A stretch of 48,830 nucleotides of DNA from contig JBGTBA010000178.1 in the NCBI GenBank assembly GCA_041749595.1, forward strand, positions 1 through 48,830, given 5' to 3'. The translations under genes were made by a program, and so were the position numbers. Source of the DNA: Aurantibrevibacter sp041749595 (GTDB taxonomy: Bacteria; Bacteroidota; Bacteroidia; Flavobacteriales; Flavobacteriaceae). Shown in pieces: positions 35,564-44,752 of the stretch (position 1 is the stretch's first letter; every line of letters begins with the position of its first letter). The notes below the pieces were generated by a model. The model did not search any database and was not told where the DNA came from. It worked only from the letters and a program-made list of their open reading frames with translations.

Positions 35564-36976
35564 TTATAGTCCGTTTATAGCACCGTCCAGCCATAACAAT
35601 CTATCAGTTATCCATCCTTTTAAATAGTCCATCTCATCGGCATATGTGTTGCCCACAAAGTTATTGGGCCAAATGTAGGTGCCCAAGATATTCCAAGTTT
35701 TAAAATTTTGGTCTACGGCCCCGGCATTTTGCAAAAGGGTTGTATATCCATTTATTTTATTCTGAAGGGTTGATTCTGAGAGCACACTAGCTCGTAAGGA
35801 AGCCCATCTATCTTTTAAACGCTGAACAAAAGCCGGGTCTTGCAGCAAACGACTCCACCAAAAAGGTATCTGCCAAAAATCGTCTGGACATCGCTCATTG
35901 AATTTGTAGGCCCAAACACTGGTCTCTCCCCCACTACAGTAATCGGCATTGCCAAAAGCAAGGTTAAAATCCCATATAGGTCCCATATTCAATTTGCCAT
36001 TTTTATCCTTGTGCATGAACGTGCTAAGGCGATACCCATCCACATTGTTCGAGGTTTCATTCAAAATAAAAAAATCGACAAAACTATCCACATCGATATA
36101 GTTGGCATAACCTATATCCGGATCTGTAAAATTATCCGATGCCAAAGCATTCTCAAAATCACGGATATAATTAGAGATATACGCTTTTTGTTCAAGGGTA
36201 ATATCTTCGGCCTTGGGCTCTTCATACAGAAAATTTATTTTCTGTCCCAAAACAGCATTAGGTGGAACAAATTGCGATTCGAAGGAATTTAATTCATTAT
36301 AGCCCTCTCCCAAATTATTTCCTGCTGTCTTATCGATCTTCAAAATATAGCCTCCGGTAAGATTCTCTCCCGTGTTTTCATCTTCATTTAATTTATTGAT
36401 GGGGATACGTTCCGCATCTCTTTTTAATTTTTCCATAAAAACATACACTCCTTGGTAAACCCCGTTTAAGGCAAGTTCCACAAACTGGGTGCGACTGGCA
36501 TACCTGCCCATTTCCCTGGATAAATCATAGACTAGGACATTGCGCACCAACGACTTATCGGTAAAAGGACCATATAGTATCCAATCCTCTTCTTCGGGTA
36601 AGCCCAGAAGGGTTACATCTATTCCGTTATTTGATTCGTCCCATGTCTCTAAACCATAGGATTTCTTCGGGAAAGTTTGCGAAGATGCTCCCCTAATTTC
36701 TATACCAATGGTACCATCATAGGAAAGTAAACCGTTTTTTGAGATATTCATTTGTGCCACTATCTTGGGATCGTCCACAATTGTGTTCCCATTGGTATTG
36801 ATCAAAACCTGAGGTAAACGATCTTCGGGTTTTATTTCCGTTTGCCCTTCCGGCTGTCCTTGTTCGGAGGGTGGGGATACGCCATCATCTCCTGAACAGG
36901 AAAACACGAACACAAAAGAAAGTGCCAAAAGGAAGTGAGCAAAATCCATTTTCCGTAAAAGCCTAATGTATTGCAT
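35564..36976 (-). CDS. CotH-kinase-family surface lipoprotein
   Basis: A lipoprotein of 470 residues; the signal peptide ends FVFSC with Cys27, followed by SGDDG, an acidic tail of the kind that sends flavobacterial lipoproteins to the surface. The rest is a CotH domain: IRGASSQTFPKKSYGLE, EEDWILYGPFTDKSLVRN, a catalytic-loop-like GGYILKIDK, and MGPIWDFNLAFGNA. CotH proteins are atypical protein kinases in spores and eukaryotes; in Bacteroidota their role is not settled. Start taken at 36976 because the basic n-region (RLLRK) is needed for the signal peptide. Confidence 0.82.
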   Translation of the reverse strand: MQYIRLLRKMDFAHFLLALSFVFVFSCSGDDGVSPPSEQGQPEGQTEIKPEDRLPQVLINTNGNTIVDDPKIVAQMNISKNGLLSYDGTIGIEIRGASSQTFPKKSYGLETWDESNNGIDVTLLGLPEEEDWILYGPFTDKSLVRNVLVYDLSREMGRYASRTQFVELALNGVYQGVYVFMEKLKRDAERIPINKLNEDENTGENLTGGYILKIDKTAGNNLGEGYNELNSFESQFVPPNAVLGQKINFLYEEPKAEDITLEQKAYISNYIRDFENALASDNFTDPDIGYANYIDVDSFVDFFILNETSNNVDGYRLSTFMHKDKNGKLNMGPIWDFNLAFGNADYCSGGETSVWAYKFNERCPDDFWQIPFWWSRLLQDPAFVQRLKDRWASLRASVLSESTLQNKINGYTTLLQNAGAVDQNFKTWNILGTYIWPNNFVGNTYADEMDYLKGWITDRLLWLDGAINGL

Positions 36977-37125
36977 TTAAATGATTTGATTTAATGGAAA
37001 GATACCAAAAATTTACATCGATTTCCAAAACCAATCACATTGTGTCTCTTTTATGAGGCCCTTGGGAACAAAACCACTTCTATTTTCTTAATTTTACCGC
37101 ATATATCCTTAAAACACTAATTATC

Positions 37126-37677
37126 ATGAACACGATCAAAAATTTCAAAGCGTATTATGCCCCCCTTTTTCTTGTAACCATTTTATCCATCAGTTTTTCT
37201 TTTGGGCAATCGGAAAGGAAGAAAAAGGAAATCACTGAAGAGGCAAAAGAGGCCAAAAAAGAATTTATAAAAGCCGATTCGGGACTTGAAAAATTCTTTA
37301 ATGACTCGTATGGCTATGTTATTTTCCCCAATGTGGGCAAAGGAGGTCTTTTTGTTGGTGCAGCAGCCGGAAATGGTGCAGTTTGGCAACAGGGAAAGCT
37401 AATTGGAACGGCGAAAATGAAACAGGTAAATATTGGGCTTCAAGCCGGTGGGCAAGCCTATAGAGAGGTGATTTTCTTCGAAAAGGATTCCGATTTAAGC
37501 CGATTAAAAGGCAATAAAGCCGAATTTTCCGCACAGGTTTCTGCCGTTGCATTGAAATCCGGGGTCTCAGCAGATGCGAAATATGTAGATGGGGTTTTGG
37601 TGTTTACCATGGCCAAAGGAGGCCTCATGTACGAAGCTTCCGTTGGGGGACAAAAATTCTCCTACGAAAGTTTATAA
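37126..37677 (+). CDS. SYLF (Ysc84-type lipid-binding) domain protein, exported
   Basis: A 183-residue protein with a signal peptide (ends SFSFGQ), a short helical spacer rich in Glu/Lys, then the SYLF domain: YGYVIFPNVGKGGLFVGAAAGNGAVW and the C-terminal block GLMYEASVGGQKFSYESL. SYLF domains bind phosphoinositides in eukaryotes; bacterial members are envelope proteins of unclear role. It is convergent with the cysteine synthase gene, with repeat-rich DNA between. Confidence 0.88.
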   Translation: MNTIKNFKAYYAPLFLVTILSISFSFGQSERKKKEITEEAKEAKKEFIKADSGLEKFFNDSYGYVIFPNVGKGGLFVGAAAGNGAVWQQGKLIGTAKMKQVNIGLQAGGQAYREVIFFEKDSDLSRLKGNKAEFSAQVSAVALKSGVSADAKYVDGVLVFTMAKGGLMYEASVGGQKFSYESL

Positions 37678-37700
37678 AGCCGGTTTTTCTAATCCCCCTA

Positions 37701-37861
37701 TACCTGCAAGGTTTGCGAAACCCTGTTGGTTAGAAAGCCTTACACTTATATACCTACAAGGTCAAAAAAAAAAGACCTTGCAGGTATAAAAAAGCTGGTT
37801 GATGTTCTGCGTTCGCTGAAAAATAGGATAACTCAACTGCAAGGTTCCCTAAACCTTGCAG
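37701..37861. repeat. Three hairpins sharing the core ACCTGCAAGGT / ACCTTGCAGGT
   Basis: The gap between two convergent genes holds three related inverted repeats. 37701-37729 is imperfect. 37749-37788 has 15-bp arms with one mismatch and a 10-A loop. 37837-37861 has perfect 10-bp arms (CTGCAAGGTT/AACCTTGCAG) with a 5-nt loop. The middle copy with its A/T flanks could terminate both transcripts. The shared core suggests a dispersed intergenic repeat family. Confidence 0.7.
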
Positions 37862-37869
37862 GTATACGC

Positions 37870-38853
37870 TCAGGGGTCAGCAAAACCCTGCTGCCGCATC
37901 CAATCATCATTGAACATCTTCCCCACATACCTACTGCCATGATCGTGGAACAGTACCACAACTATGTCATCTTTTTTGAAATGTTCCTTCAGTTGCAAGA
38001 CCCCTTTGATGGCCGCCCCTGCAGAATTGCCCAAAAACATGCCTTCTTCCTTGGCCAATCTCTGGGTATATATGGCGGCATCCTTATCCGTAACTTTGGT
38101 AAAGCCGTCGATAACCTCAAAATTCACGTTTTTGGGAAGAATGTCTTCACCTATACCTTCCGTGATATACGGGTAAACCTCTTTCTCATCAAAAATTCCG
38201 GTTTCATGGTATTTTTTGAATACAGAGCCATAGGTGTCCACGCCCCATATCTTAACATTTGGGTTTTTTGATTTAAGATACGTTCCCACTCCTGAAATAG
38301 CGCCGCCCGTACCCACGCCAACTACAAATTGCGTCACTTTACCACTGGTCTGCTCCCAAATTTCGGGACCGGTACTTAAAAAATGTGCTTTTGTGTTCGA
38401 GGGATTATCATATTGGTTGGCATACCAGGAATTTGGGATTTCCGTTGCCAATCTTTTTGCGGTGGAATAATAACTTCTTGGATCATCGGGCGCCACATTG
38501 GTGGGGCACACATATACTTCCGCACCCATGGCTTTCAGGATATCCACTTTTTCCTTGGACTGTTTATCGCTGATGACACATATTAGTTTATATCCCTTGA
38601 CAACAGCGACCAAAGCCAATCCCATACCCGTATTACCTGATGTTGCCTCAATAATGATCCCCCCGGGCTTTAAAACTCCGGAAGCCTCTGCATCTCCGAC
38701 CATCTGTAGTGCCATACGATCCTTTACCGAATTCCCCGGATTAAAGGTTTCGTACTTGGCCAGCACCAAACAAGGTAGTTCTGCCGTTAACCGGTTTAGC
38801 TTTACCAGAGGTGTGTTCCCAATGGTCCCCAAAATGTTTTCCGCATATTCCAT
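37870..38853 (-). CDS. PLP-dependent cysteine synthase-family protein
   Basis: Fold-type II PLP enzyme of 327 residues. The Schiff-base Lys44 lies in NPGNSVKDR, the phosphate loop is GTGGAISGVG, and SGNTG binds the substrate carboxylate. The C-terminus HDHGSRYVGKMF resembles the cystathionine-beta-synthase side of the family, so either O-acetylserine sulfhydrylase or a CBS-like reaction is possible. I chose ATG 38853 over GTG 38898 because the extra 15 residues are unlike the family. A -7 box (38861-38868) is 7 bp before the start, giving a very short or absent leader. It lies 52 bp after the permease gene. Confidence 0.88.
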   Translation of the reverse strand: MEYAENILGTIGNTPLVKLNRLTAELPCLVLAKYETFNPGNSVKDRMALQMVGDAEASGVLKPGGIIIEATSGNTGMGLALVAVVKGYKLICVISDKQSKEKVDILKAMGAEVYVCPTNVAPDDPRSYYSTAKRLATEIPNSWYANQYDNPSNTKAHFLSTGPEIWEQTSGKVTQFVVGVGTGGAISGVGTYLKSKNPNVKIWGVDTYGSVFKKYHETGIFDEKEVYPYITEGIGEDILPKNVNFEVIDGFTKVTDKDAAIYTQRLAKEEGMFLGNSAGAAIKGVLQLKEHFKKDDIVVVLFHDHGSRYVGKMFNDDWMRQQGFADP

Positions 38854-38860
38854 ACCTAAA

Positions 38861-38868
38861 CAAATATA
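38861..38868 (-). promoter_or_regulatory. -7 box before the cysteine synthase gene
   Basis: TATATTTG on the minus strand, an exact TAnnTTTG. No dyad with the sulfur-island spacing is present here. Confidence 0.35.
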
Positions 38869-38905
38869 CCATTTTGTGGTGGCACATTCGCAAGTCACCG
38901 AACAT

Positions 38906-40147
38906 TTACTCGAACTTAATTGCCCTAACAGGTGTAATTTTAGTGATGATATAGGAAGGCAGTAACAACATCAACATACATAAGAAAAGTACGCCAAAGT
39001 TAAGCAATAAAATTGTCGGCAAATCTATGTACACGGGAATGTAATCTACGTAGTATTCCTTTGGATTTGGAAATTTAAAAACTTGATATGTATCCTGGAT
39101 CCAGATAAATCCCAGACCAATTAAATTGCCCCAAAGAAGGCCAATAGCGATTAAATATGTGGCGTTGTACAGGAATACTTTCCGAATACTCCAGTTACTG
39201 GCGCCCAACGCCTTCAATATCCCTATCATTTGGGTGCGCTCCAGAATGAGCACCAGCAGTGCCGTGATCATGTTAATACCTCCCACGATGACCATGATCC
39301 CTATGATAAGGGCAATATTAAAATCGAACAAACCAATCCATTCAAAAATCTTATAGTATTTATCCTTGATGGTTTGGGTATCCAAATTGGACAGTGTCTT
39401 GCCGTAAATTTCCCTGCTTTTCTGATCGATATCGTCAAAACTATGAAGAAAAACCTCAAAATTACCTATCTGGTTTGAATCCCATTTGTTGATGCGCTGA
39501 ATATGGCGGATATCCACAAACACATAGGTGCTATCAAACTCTTCAAAACCACTGTCATAAATACCGACGATTTGAAACTTACGTTGATTGGGCACTTGGG
39601 AAGCATCATCATCCTTTAGGAAAAAAGCAAAAAAAGAATCGCCCACCTTTAATTGCAACCTATTGGCCATAATCCTGGAAACAAGTACCTCTTCATTCAA
39701 TTCTCCGTGATAATCCGGCAGTCTGCCCTCAACGATATATTCTTTAAAAACTTCCCAATTGTAATCTTTGCCCACCCCTTTGGCTATAATACCTTCGAAG
39801 GTATCTTCTGTGCGGATAATACCTCCTTTAGTGGCAACTGCCTGTATGTGGTCTATGCCGCTCACCATCTTAAATTCCGGATAAAATTCTTGGTTTAAAG
39901 AAACGGGCACTACGGATACATCGGAAGCGTTGTTGTCGTAGTTGTAGATCTGGATGTGACCATTAAAAGCGGCGACTTTCTCCCGTATTTTAATTTTTAA
40001 CCCAACTCCGGTGGCAATGGCAATGAGCATCATGACGATGCCCAAAGCTATAGCGGTTATGGCTATTTTTATTATTGGTGCGGAAATACTAATTTTATGC
40101 TCTTTGCCTTTTATAAGACGTTTGGCTATAAAATATTCTAAATTCAA
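38906..40147 (-). CDS. ABC transporter permease, LolC/LolE type (FtsX domain)
   Basis: Four membrane segments in the order expected for LolC/E: one near residue 30, a large periplasmic domain, then three at the C-terminus (ALIIGIMVIVGGINMITALLVLILER, and so on). 413 residues is normal. In lipoprotein-sorting ABC systems such permeases extract lipoproteins from the inner membrane; the ATPase is not adjacent. The start is TTG 40147; no ATG precedes it before an in-frame stop, and NLEYFIAKRLIKG is the usual family N-terminus. Its start is 3 bp from that of the divergent lipoprotein gene. Confidence 0.87.
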   Translation of the reverse strand: MNLEYFIAKRLIKGKEHKISISAPIIKIAITAIALGIVMMLIAIATGVGLKIKIREKVAAFNGHIQIYNYDNNASDVSVVPVSLNQEFYPEFKMVSGIDHIQAVATKGGIIRTEDTFEGIIAKGVGKDYNWEVFKEYIVEGRLPDYHGELNEEVLVSRIMANRLQLKVGDSFFAFFLKDDDASQVPNQRKFQIVGIYDSGFEEFDSTYVFVDIRHIQRINKWDSNQIGNFEVFLHSFDDIDQKSREIYGKTLSNLDTQTIKDKYYKIFEWIGLFDFNIALIIGIMVIVGGINMITALLVLILERTQMIGILKALGASNWSIRKVFLYNATYLIAIGLLWGNLIGLGFIWIQDTYQVFKFPNPKEYYVDYIPVYIDLPTILLLNFGVLFLCMLMLLLPSYIITKITPVRAIKFE

Positions 40148-40150
40148 TAT

Positions 40151-41392
40151 ATGGTGTTTTTAACGCATTTCAAAAATACGGTTTTATTGTGGGTTTTGGT
40201 AATGACTTCCTGCGGAAACTCAATCAAAGGAACGGAAAATATCACAAAAACGAATGTGAATGAAAAGGAACCCGTACAGAAACCACCCGTAATTGTAGGA
40301 GCCAATAGGATATCGGAGTATGTTCCACTTTTAAAAGGTAAAAAAGTGGGTCTGGTGGCCAACCAAACTACTGTGGTTTTTAAAGAAGATGGCAAATACC
40401 TGCATTTGGTAGATTCCCTTTTATCCTTGAAAATAGACCTTAAAAAAGTATTTGTGCCAGAACACGGTTTCCGTGGTGCGGTTGATGCCGGGAAAAAAGT
40501 AACAGATGACAAAGACCTTAAAACAGGGGTGCCCTTAATTTCCCTCTATGGTAAAAACAGAAAACCGACAGCTCCACAAATGAGGGATTTGGATATAGTG
40601 GTTTTCGACATACAGGATGTTGGCGTTCGCTTTTACACCTATATTGCCACCTTACAATTGGTAATGGAGGCCTGTGCCGAAAACAATATCCCGATTTTGA
40701 TTCTTGACCGCCCCAATCCGAACGGCCATTATGTAGATGGCCCCACTATGGAAACGGAACACAGGGGTTTTCTGGGGATGACCAATATTCCGTTGGTGTA
40801 TGGAATGACCATTGGGGAATATGCCAAAATGATAAACGGAGAGGGTTGGTTACAAGGAAAAATCAAGGCCGATCTAACCGTTGTTCCCCTATTGAACTAC
40901 ACCCACGAAACGGAATACAGTTTGCCCATTAGGCCTTCGCCCAACCTGCCCAACGATACGGCCATAAACCTGTACCCAAGTCTTGGGCTTTTTGAAGGCA
41001 CCAATGTAAATGCGGGTCGTGGAACGGAGTTTCAGTTTCAACGGTATGGAGCCCCGTTTATGGATGCTGGCCAATACGGTTTTAGCTACATCCCGAAACC
41101 CAATTTCGGGGCAGCCAACCCAAAGCACAAAGATGCGCTCTGTTACGGCAGGGACCTTTCCAAAACCCAGAAACTAAATAAAGTTGATTTGCAATGGCTC
41201 ATAGATGCATATACCAGCACCAAAGATAAAGGCCGGTTTTTCCTTACCGAGGGTTTTACCAAACATGCGGGAACCGCAAAGTTGCAGCAACAGATTGAAA
41301 ACGGACTTTCTGCTGATGCCATCCATGAGACCTGGCAAAAGGATATTACGGATTTTAAAGCCATAAGGGCCAATTATCTAATGTACGACTAA
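40151..41392 (+). CDS. namZ: DUF1343 lipoprotein, NamZ-like exo-N-acetylmuramidase (GH171)
   Basis: DUF1343 proteins include NamZ, which removes terminal N-acetylmuramic acid from peptidoglycan fragments. The 413 residues carry a lipoprotein signal with Cys21 (VMTSC), then the family blocks GLVANQTTV, FVPEHGFRG (Glu104, His105), VVFDIQDVGVRFYTY, LILDRPNPNGHYVDGP and ETEHRGFLG. The C-terminal domain is intact. Anchoring in the periplasm or outer membrane would suit cell-wall recycling. It is divergent from the permease gene with a 3-bp gap, so its promoter must lie inside that gene. Confidence 0.85.
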   Translation: MVFLTHFKNTVLLWVLVMTSCGNSIKGTENITKTNVNEKEPVQKPPVIVGANRISEYVPLLKGKKVGLVANQTTVVFKEDGKYLHLVDSLLSLKIDLKKVFVPEHGFRGAVDAGKKVTDDKDLKTGVPLISLYGKNRKPTAPQMRDLDIVVFDIQDVGVRFYTYIATLQLVMEACAENNIPILILDRPNPNGHYVDGPTMETEHRGFLGMTNIPLVYGMTIGEYAKMINGEGWLQGKIKADLTVVPLLNYTHETEYSLPIRPSPNLPNDTAINLYPSLGLFEGTNVNAGRGTEFQFQRYGAPFMDAGQYGFSYIPKPNFGAANPKHKDALCYGRDLSKTQKLNKVDLQWLIDAYTSTKDKGRFFLTEGFTKHAGTAKLQQQIENGLSADAIHETWQKDITDFKAIRANYLMYD

Positions 41393-41431
41393 AGATTGCT
41401 ATACGATATAAGTTGCCTTTTGGCAAGCACC

Positions 41432-41476
41432 GGGGCATAACCTGCTGTTATTTCATTTGGATTGCCCCTGTTTTTT
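41432..41476 (+). terminator. Possible terminator after the DUF1343 gene
   Basis: GGGGCA (41432-41437) can pair with TGCCCC (41463-41468), loop 25 nt, followed after TG by six T. The short stem and long loop make it doubtful. The rest of the gap 41393-41601 shows no gene. Confidence 0.35.
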
Positions 41477-41601
41477 GCGTTAAGGATTGCAGTGAAAATC
41501 CTTTTTTTGTGGCTTTTTCCCAAAAAAAGATTATAGCGGAAAGCCTGACCCTTGTGGTAACGCCAAACCAATACCGGTTTTGTTTTATTGGATTGAACGG
41601 A

Positions 41602-42468
41602 TTAGCCCATAGCCCCAAGTGATGCCTTTCCCCGAGGGGGTTTTGCAGCCTTCGGGGATCTGTATTTCCGAAACGGGATTTTTAGCAATTCACCTATTTG
41701 GGAGTTCTTGGAAGTATCTGGATAGGTGTCTACACCATAGATGATTTCTGTGTTTTCAAGTTTGTAAAACGTCCCGAAAAAACGATCCCATAGCGAAAAT
41801 ATATTTCCGTAATTGGTGTCGGTGTAGGGCAGCACATAATGATGGTGTACTTTGTGCATATCGGGAGAGACAATTACCAAGCTCAAAATATCGTCTATCT
41901 TTTTTGGAAGTGCTATGTTTGCATGGCTAAACTGCGAGAAAACCACCGAAAGCACTTGGTACAGCATAATGATCCCCATTGGTGCACCAACCACCAAAAC
42001 ACCGAAACAGGTAAACAAAAACCGGACGATGCTCTCACCGGGATGGTGCCGGTTCGCTGTAGTCGTATCTACCTCATTATCTGTATGATGGATAAGGTGA
42101 AAACCCCAGAGCACCTTTATTTTATGCTGTACCCAATGGGCCAACCAAGCAGCGATAAGATCCAACAGCATTACGCCCACTACAATTTTGCTCCACAACG
42201 GCCAATGGCCCAACCATTGTAATACCCCAAAATTATTCGCATTGGCCCAATCGCTCGTTTTTAATAAGAGGAAAGCCAGCGCAAAATTTACGATAACCGT
42301 TGTGAGGGTAAAAAAAATATTGACCCCCGCATGTCTGAATTTTTTATAATTAAATTGAAACAAGGGAGCCGCATATTCCAGCAACCAAAAAAAAGCGATC
42401 CCCGAAACCAAAATTAGGCTCCTATGGGATGAAGGAATGGTACCAAAGTAGTCGATAATGCTTTCCAT
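41602..42468 (-). CDS. Sterol desaturase/fatty acid hydroxylase family protein
   Basis: An integral-membrane di-iron oxygenase of 288 residues with about five membrane segments. The His clusters are in order: HWVQH, HLIHHTD, NRHHPGE and HKVHHH, as in the FA_hydroxylase family, which acts on sterols, carotenoids or lipids; the substrate here is unknown. The C-terminus has a Pro/Gly/Lys-rich tail (AKPPRGKASLGAMG) that looks added on, encoded by C/G-rich DNA around 41620-41640. It is convergent with the DUF1343 gene. Confidence 0.85.
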   Translation of the reverse strand: MESIIDYFGTIPSSHRSLILVSGIAFFWLLEYAAPLFQFNYKKFRHAGVNIFFTLTTVIVNFALAFLLLKTSDWANANNFGVLQWLGHWPLWSKIVVGVMLLDLIAAWLAHWVQHKIKVLWGFHLIHHTDNEVDTTTANRHHPGESIVRFLFTCFGVLVVGAPMGIIMLYQVLSVVFSQFSHANIALPKKIDDILSLVIVSPDMHKVHHHYVLPYTDTNYGNIFSLWDRFFGTFYKLENTEIIYGVDTYPDTSKNSQIGELLKIPFRKYRSPKAAKPPRGKASLGAMG

Positions 42469-42495
42469 GCCATTAAAAGTACATATTTTTATGTA

Positions 42496-42993
42496 TCAAC
42501 CCAACGCCACTCTTTTTTTCATCTCTTCTACAATAGCAAAGGTAGCCGGACAGATCGCCACGTTTTTTAGGGTAAGGTTGCTTATCTGATGGAATTTTTT
42601 GCGATCGGTATGCGGAAATTCGCGACATGCCTTGGGACGCACTTCATAAATACTACAGTAATTGTCGGCTCCCAAAAAAGTGCATGGCACGCCTTGGAGC
42701 ACATAGTCGTTTTCTTCATCGATCCATAAAAATTTCGCGATAAATCCCTGAGGCTTTAATTTTAAAAAACGTGCGATCCGCTCTATATCACTATTTGTGA
42801 ACAAAGGCCCCGTGGTCTTACAGCAATTGGCACAGGTAAGACAGTCTGTTTTTGCAAACGTTGCATCATGGATGTCCTGCATTATAAAATCCAGATCCTT
42901 GGGCGGTTTCTTTTTAAGTCGCTCAAAATATTTTTTGTTCTCCTTGTTTTTTTCCTTGGCCTTTCCGGGAAGCCGCTCTATTTCTCTTTCCAT
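42496..42993 (-). CDS. YkgJ-family Cys-cluster protein
   Basis: A 165-residue cytoplasmic protein with a basic helical N-terminus and Cys ligands C51, C54, C57, C58 (CLTCANCC), C104, C113, C123 (RPKACREFP) and C148. The family is predicted to bind zinc or an iron-sulfur cluster; its function is unknown. It lies 27 bp upstream of the sterol-desaturase gene in the same direction, so the two may be co-transcribed. Confidence 0.85.
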   Translation of the reverse strand: MEREIERLPGKAKEKNKENKKYFERLKKKPPKDLDFIMQDIHDATFAKTDCLTCANCCKTTGPLFTNSDIERIARFLKLKPQGFIAKFLWIDEENDYVLQGVPCTFLGADNYCSIYEVRPKACREFPHTDRKKFHQISNLTLKNVAICPATFAIVEEMKKRVALG

Positions 42994-43079
42994 ATCCTAG
43001 TACTTGTGCAATTGACTTACCGCTCTTTTTAGTCTTGATTAAAAGTGTGACATTTGCCATTGAACTACAAATGTAAGCA

Positions 43080-43790
43080 GTGAACGACATTTTTGGAAAG
43101 GCCTTGTTGGATTATCAATCGGGGAATTATAAAGAAGATATTACGACCTTTTCCTCTCTGGGCGATAAAGACGTTATTCCCCTGCCCTATCTCTTTAGAA
43201 ATTTTAAGGACATGCCGGTTCTGGAGCGCAAGGCTTTAAAACTATGTCGTGGCAACGTTCTGGATATTGGTTGCGGTGCCGGTAGCCATAGCCTATATTT
43301 GCAGAAAAGGGGATTCAACGTTACCGCTCTGGACCATTCGCCGGGTGCTATTGGGGTTTGCAGATCAAGGGGCGTGCAAAAGACGTTGAAAAGTGATCTA
43401 TACGATTTTTCCGGGGAGAAGTTCCACACCTTATTAATGCTCATGAACGGTATAGGTATAGTTGGGAAATTGCATAATTTAGATCGATTCTTTACGCATA
43501 TAAAATCGCTTTTAAAACCTAAAGGACAGATTTTGCTTGATTCCAGCGATATAATTTATATGTTCGACCAAGAAGAAGATGGTGGCCATTGGATCCCCGG
43601 TACGCACGAATATTATGGTGAAGTTGAATTTATCCTGGCCTACAAGGGCGAAAAAAGCAAACCCCTTCCTTGGTTGTATTTAGATTACAACACCCTGCAA
43701 ATAGCTGCAAATGCGAATAATTTAACATGTGAGCTTGTAAGCGAAGGAGAACATTACGACTATTTGGCAAAGCTGGTGCCGATTGAATAA
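43080..43790 (+). CDS. Class I SAM-dependent methyltransferase
   Basis: A 236-residue Rossmann-fold methyltransferase with motif I VLDIGCGAGSHSLYL (about residues 60-74), motif II ALDHSPGAI and post-I SDLYDF. The acceptor substrate is not evident. The start is GTG 43080; the nearest upstream ATG is followed directly by a stop. It is divergent from the YkgJ gene with an 86-bp gap. Confidence 0.85.
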   Translation: MNDIFGKALLDYQSGNYKEDITTFSSLGDKDVIPLPYLFRNFKDMPVLERKALKLCRGNVLDIGCGAGSHSLYLQKRGFNVTALDHSPGAIGVCRSRGVQKTLKSDLYDFSGEKFHTLLMLMNGIGIVGKLHNLDRFFTHIKSLLKPKGQILLDSSDIIYMFDQEEDGGHWIPGTHEYYGEVEFILAYKGEKSKPLPWLYLDYNTLQIAANANNLTCELVSEGEHYDYLAKLVPIE

Positions 43791-43887
43791 TACAAATGGC
43801 TTTTTTCCGTTAAGAGTTTTGGGCGGAAATTAGTATAAGCCATAACACTAATGTCAATAGCAACCTTGCCTACTAACAGGGAGGCCA

Positions 43888-43921
43888 ATAAGGATAGTCA
43901 ATAAATAAGGATAGTCAATAA
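43888..43921. repeat. Exact 17-bp tandem duplication
   Basis: ATAAGGATAGTCAATAA occurs twice in tandem, ending 10 bp before the metalloprotease start. It lies in the leader, so copy number could change expression. Confidence 0.7.
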
Positions 43922-43931
43922 ATTAAGACCG

Positions 43932-44744
43932 ATGAAAAAATACAGTGTTCTTTTGGCAATGGCACTATTGGTTATTGTCAATACCAGTTGCTCCAACGAC
44001 AGTTCCGATAACGATATTGCAGAGATCCCGTCGCCCACCATAAACAAATCGGCCAACCTTAAGATCGCCGGAGCATCGGCCAACGATATCCTATCCAATA
44101 CCAATTTCACAAAACTGCTGATAGAAATAGGCTACGTGGCAGGCTTCAGGCCCACGGATACCGCAATCGATAATTTCCTTGCCTATATTAGAAAACATAC
44201 ATTTAAGACTAATATTGAAGTGGTCCTTAAGCAATTGCCCTCACCAAATGAAGAAACCCTAACATTACAGGAAATAGCAGATCTGGAAAGCAGCAATAGG
44301 ACTGTTTACACTACGGGGCAAACCCTGGCCATATATATTTATTTTACCGATTCCCCTTCGGCAGATGATGATGAGGCAACCAACAAGGTAACCCTTGGGG
44401 CAGTTTACAGGAATACCTCTATGGTCATTTATGAACGTACCGTAAAACGATTGGCGGCCAGAAGTGCGCTGATCACCAATTCCGATGTGGAAACGGCCAC
44501 CCTGAACCATGAGTTTGGGCATCTTTTTGGGTTGGTCAATTTGGGTACGGTTGCCATAAACGACCATGAAGACCCGGAAGCCGCCAACCATTGTATCGTG
44601 GAAGGATGTCTAATGCGTGCCGAATTACAGTTTGGGGCGGGCTTGGCCAAATTTATGGAGAATAGAAGTTCCAAAGGGCTTGCCACCATCCCAGAACTGG
44701 ATCCCGAGTGCGTTCTGGATCTTCAGGGAAATGGGGGAAGGTGA
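43932..44744 (+). CDS. Zinc metalloprotease lipoprotein, metzincin-like
   Basis: A lipoprotein (Cys20 in NTSCSNDSSDND; the acidic tail suggests surface export) of 270 residues. The zinc site is HEFGHLFGLVN (193-203): His193, Glu194 and His197 follow HExxH and Gly200 fits the metzincin spacing, but the third ligand position has Asn203 instead of His. A Met-turn-like CLM lies further on (VEGCLMRAEL). Similar proteins are annotated as membrane metalloproteases in Flavobacteriia. Substrates are unknown. Confidence 0.75.
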   Translation: MKKYSVLLAMALLVIVNTSCSNDSSDNDIAEIPSPTINKSANLKIAGASANDILSNTNFTKLLIEIGYVAGFRPTDTAIDNFLAYIRKHTFKTNIEVVLKQLPSPNEETLTLQEIADLESSNRTVYTTGQTLAIYIYFTDSPSADDDEATNKVTLGAVYRNTSMVIYERTVKRLAARSALITNSDVETATLNHEFGHLFGLVNLGTVAINDHEDPEAANHCIVEGCLMRAELQFGAGLAKFMENRSSKGLATIPELDPECVLDLQGNGGR

Positions 44745-44752
44745 TTTTTATA

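Noticed and set aside
41602..41650. C/G-rich tail of the sterol-desaturase gene as an inserted repeat
   Set aside because: The tail looks added, but no second copy or clear boundary was seen.
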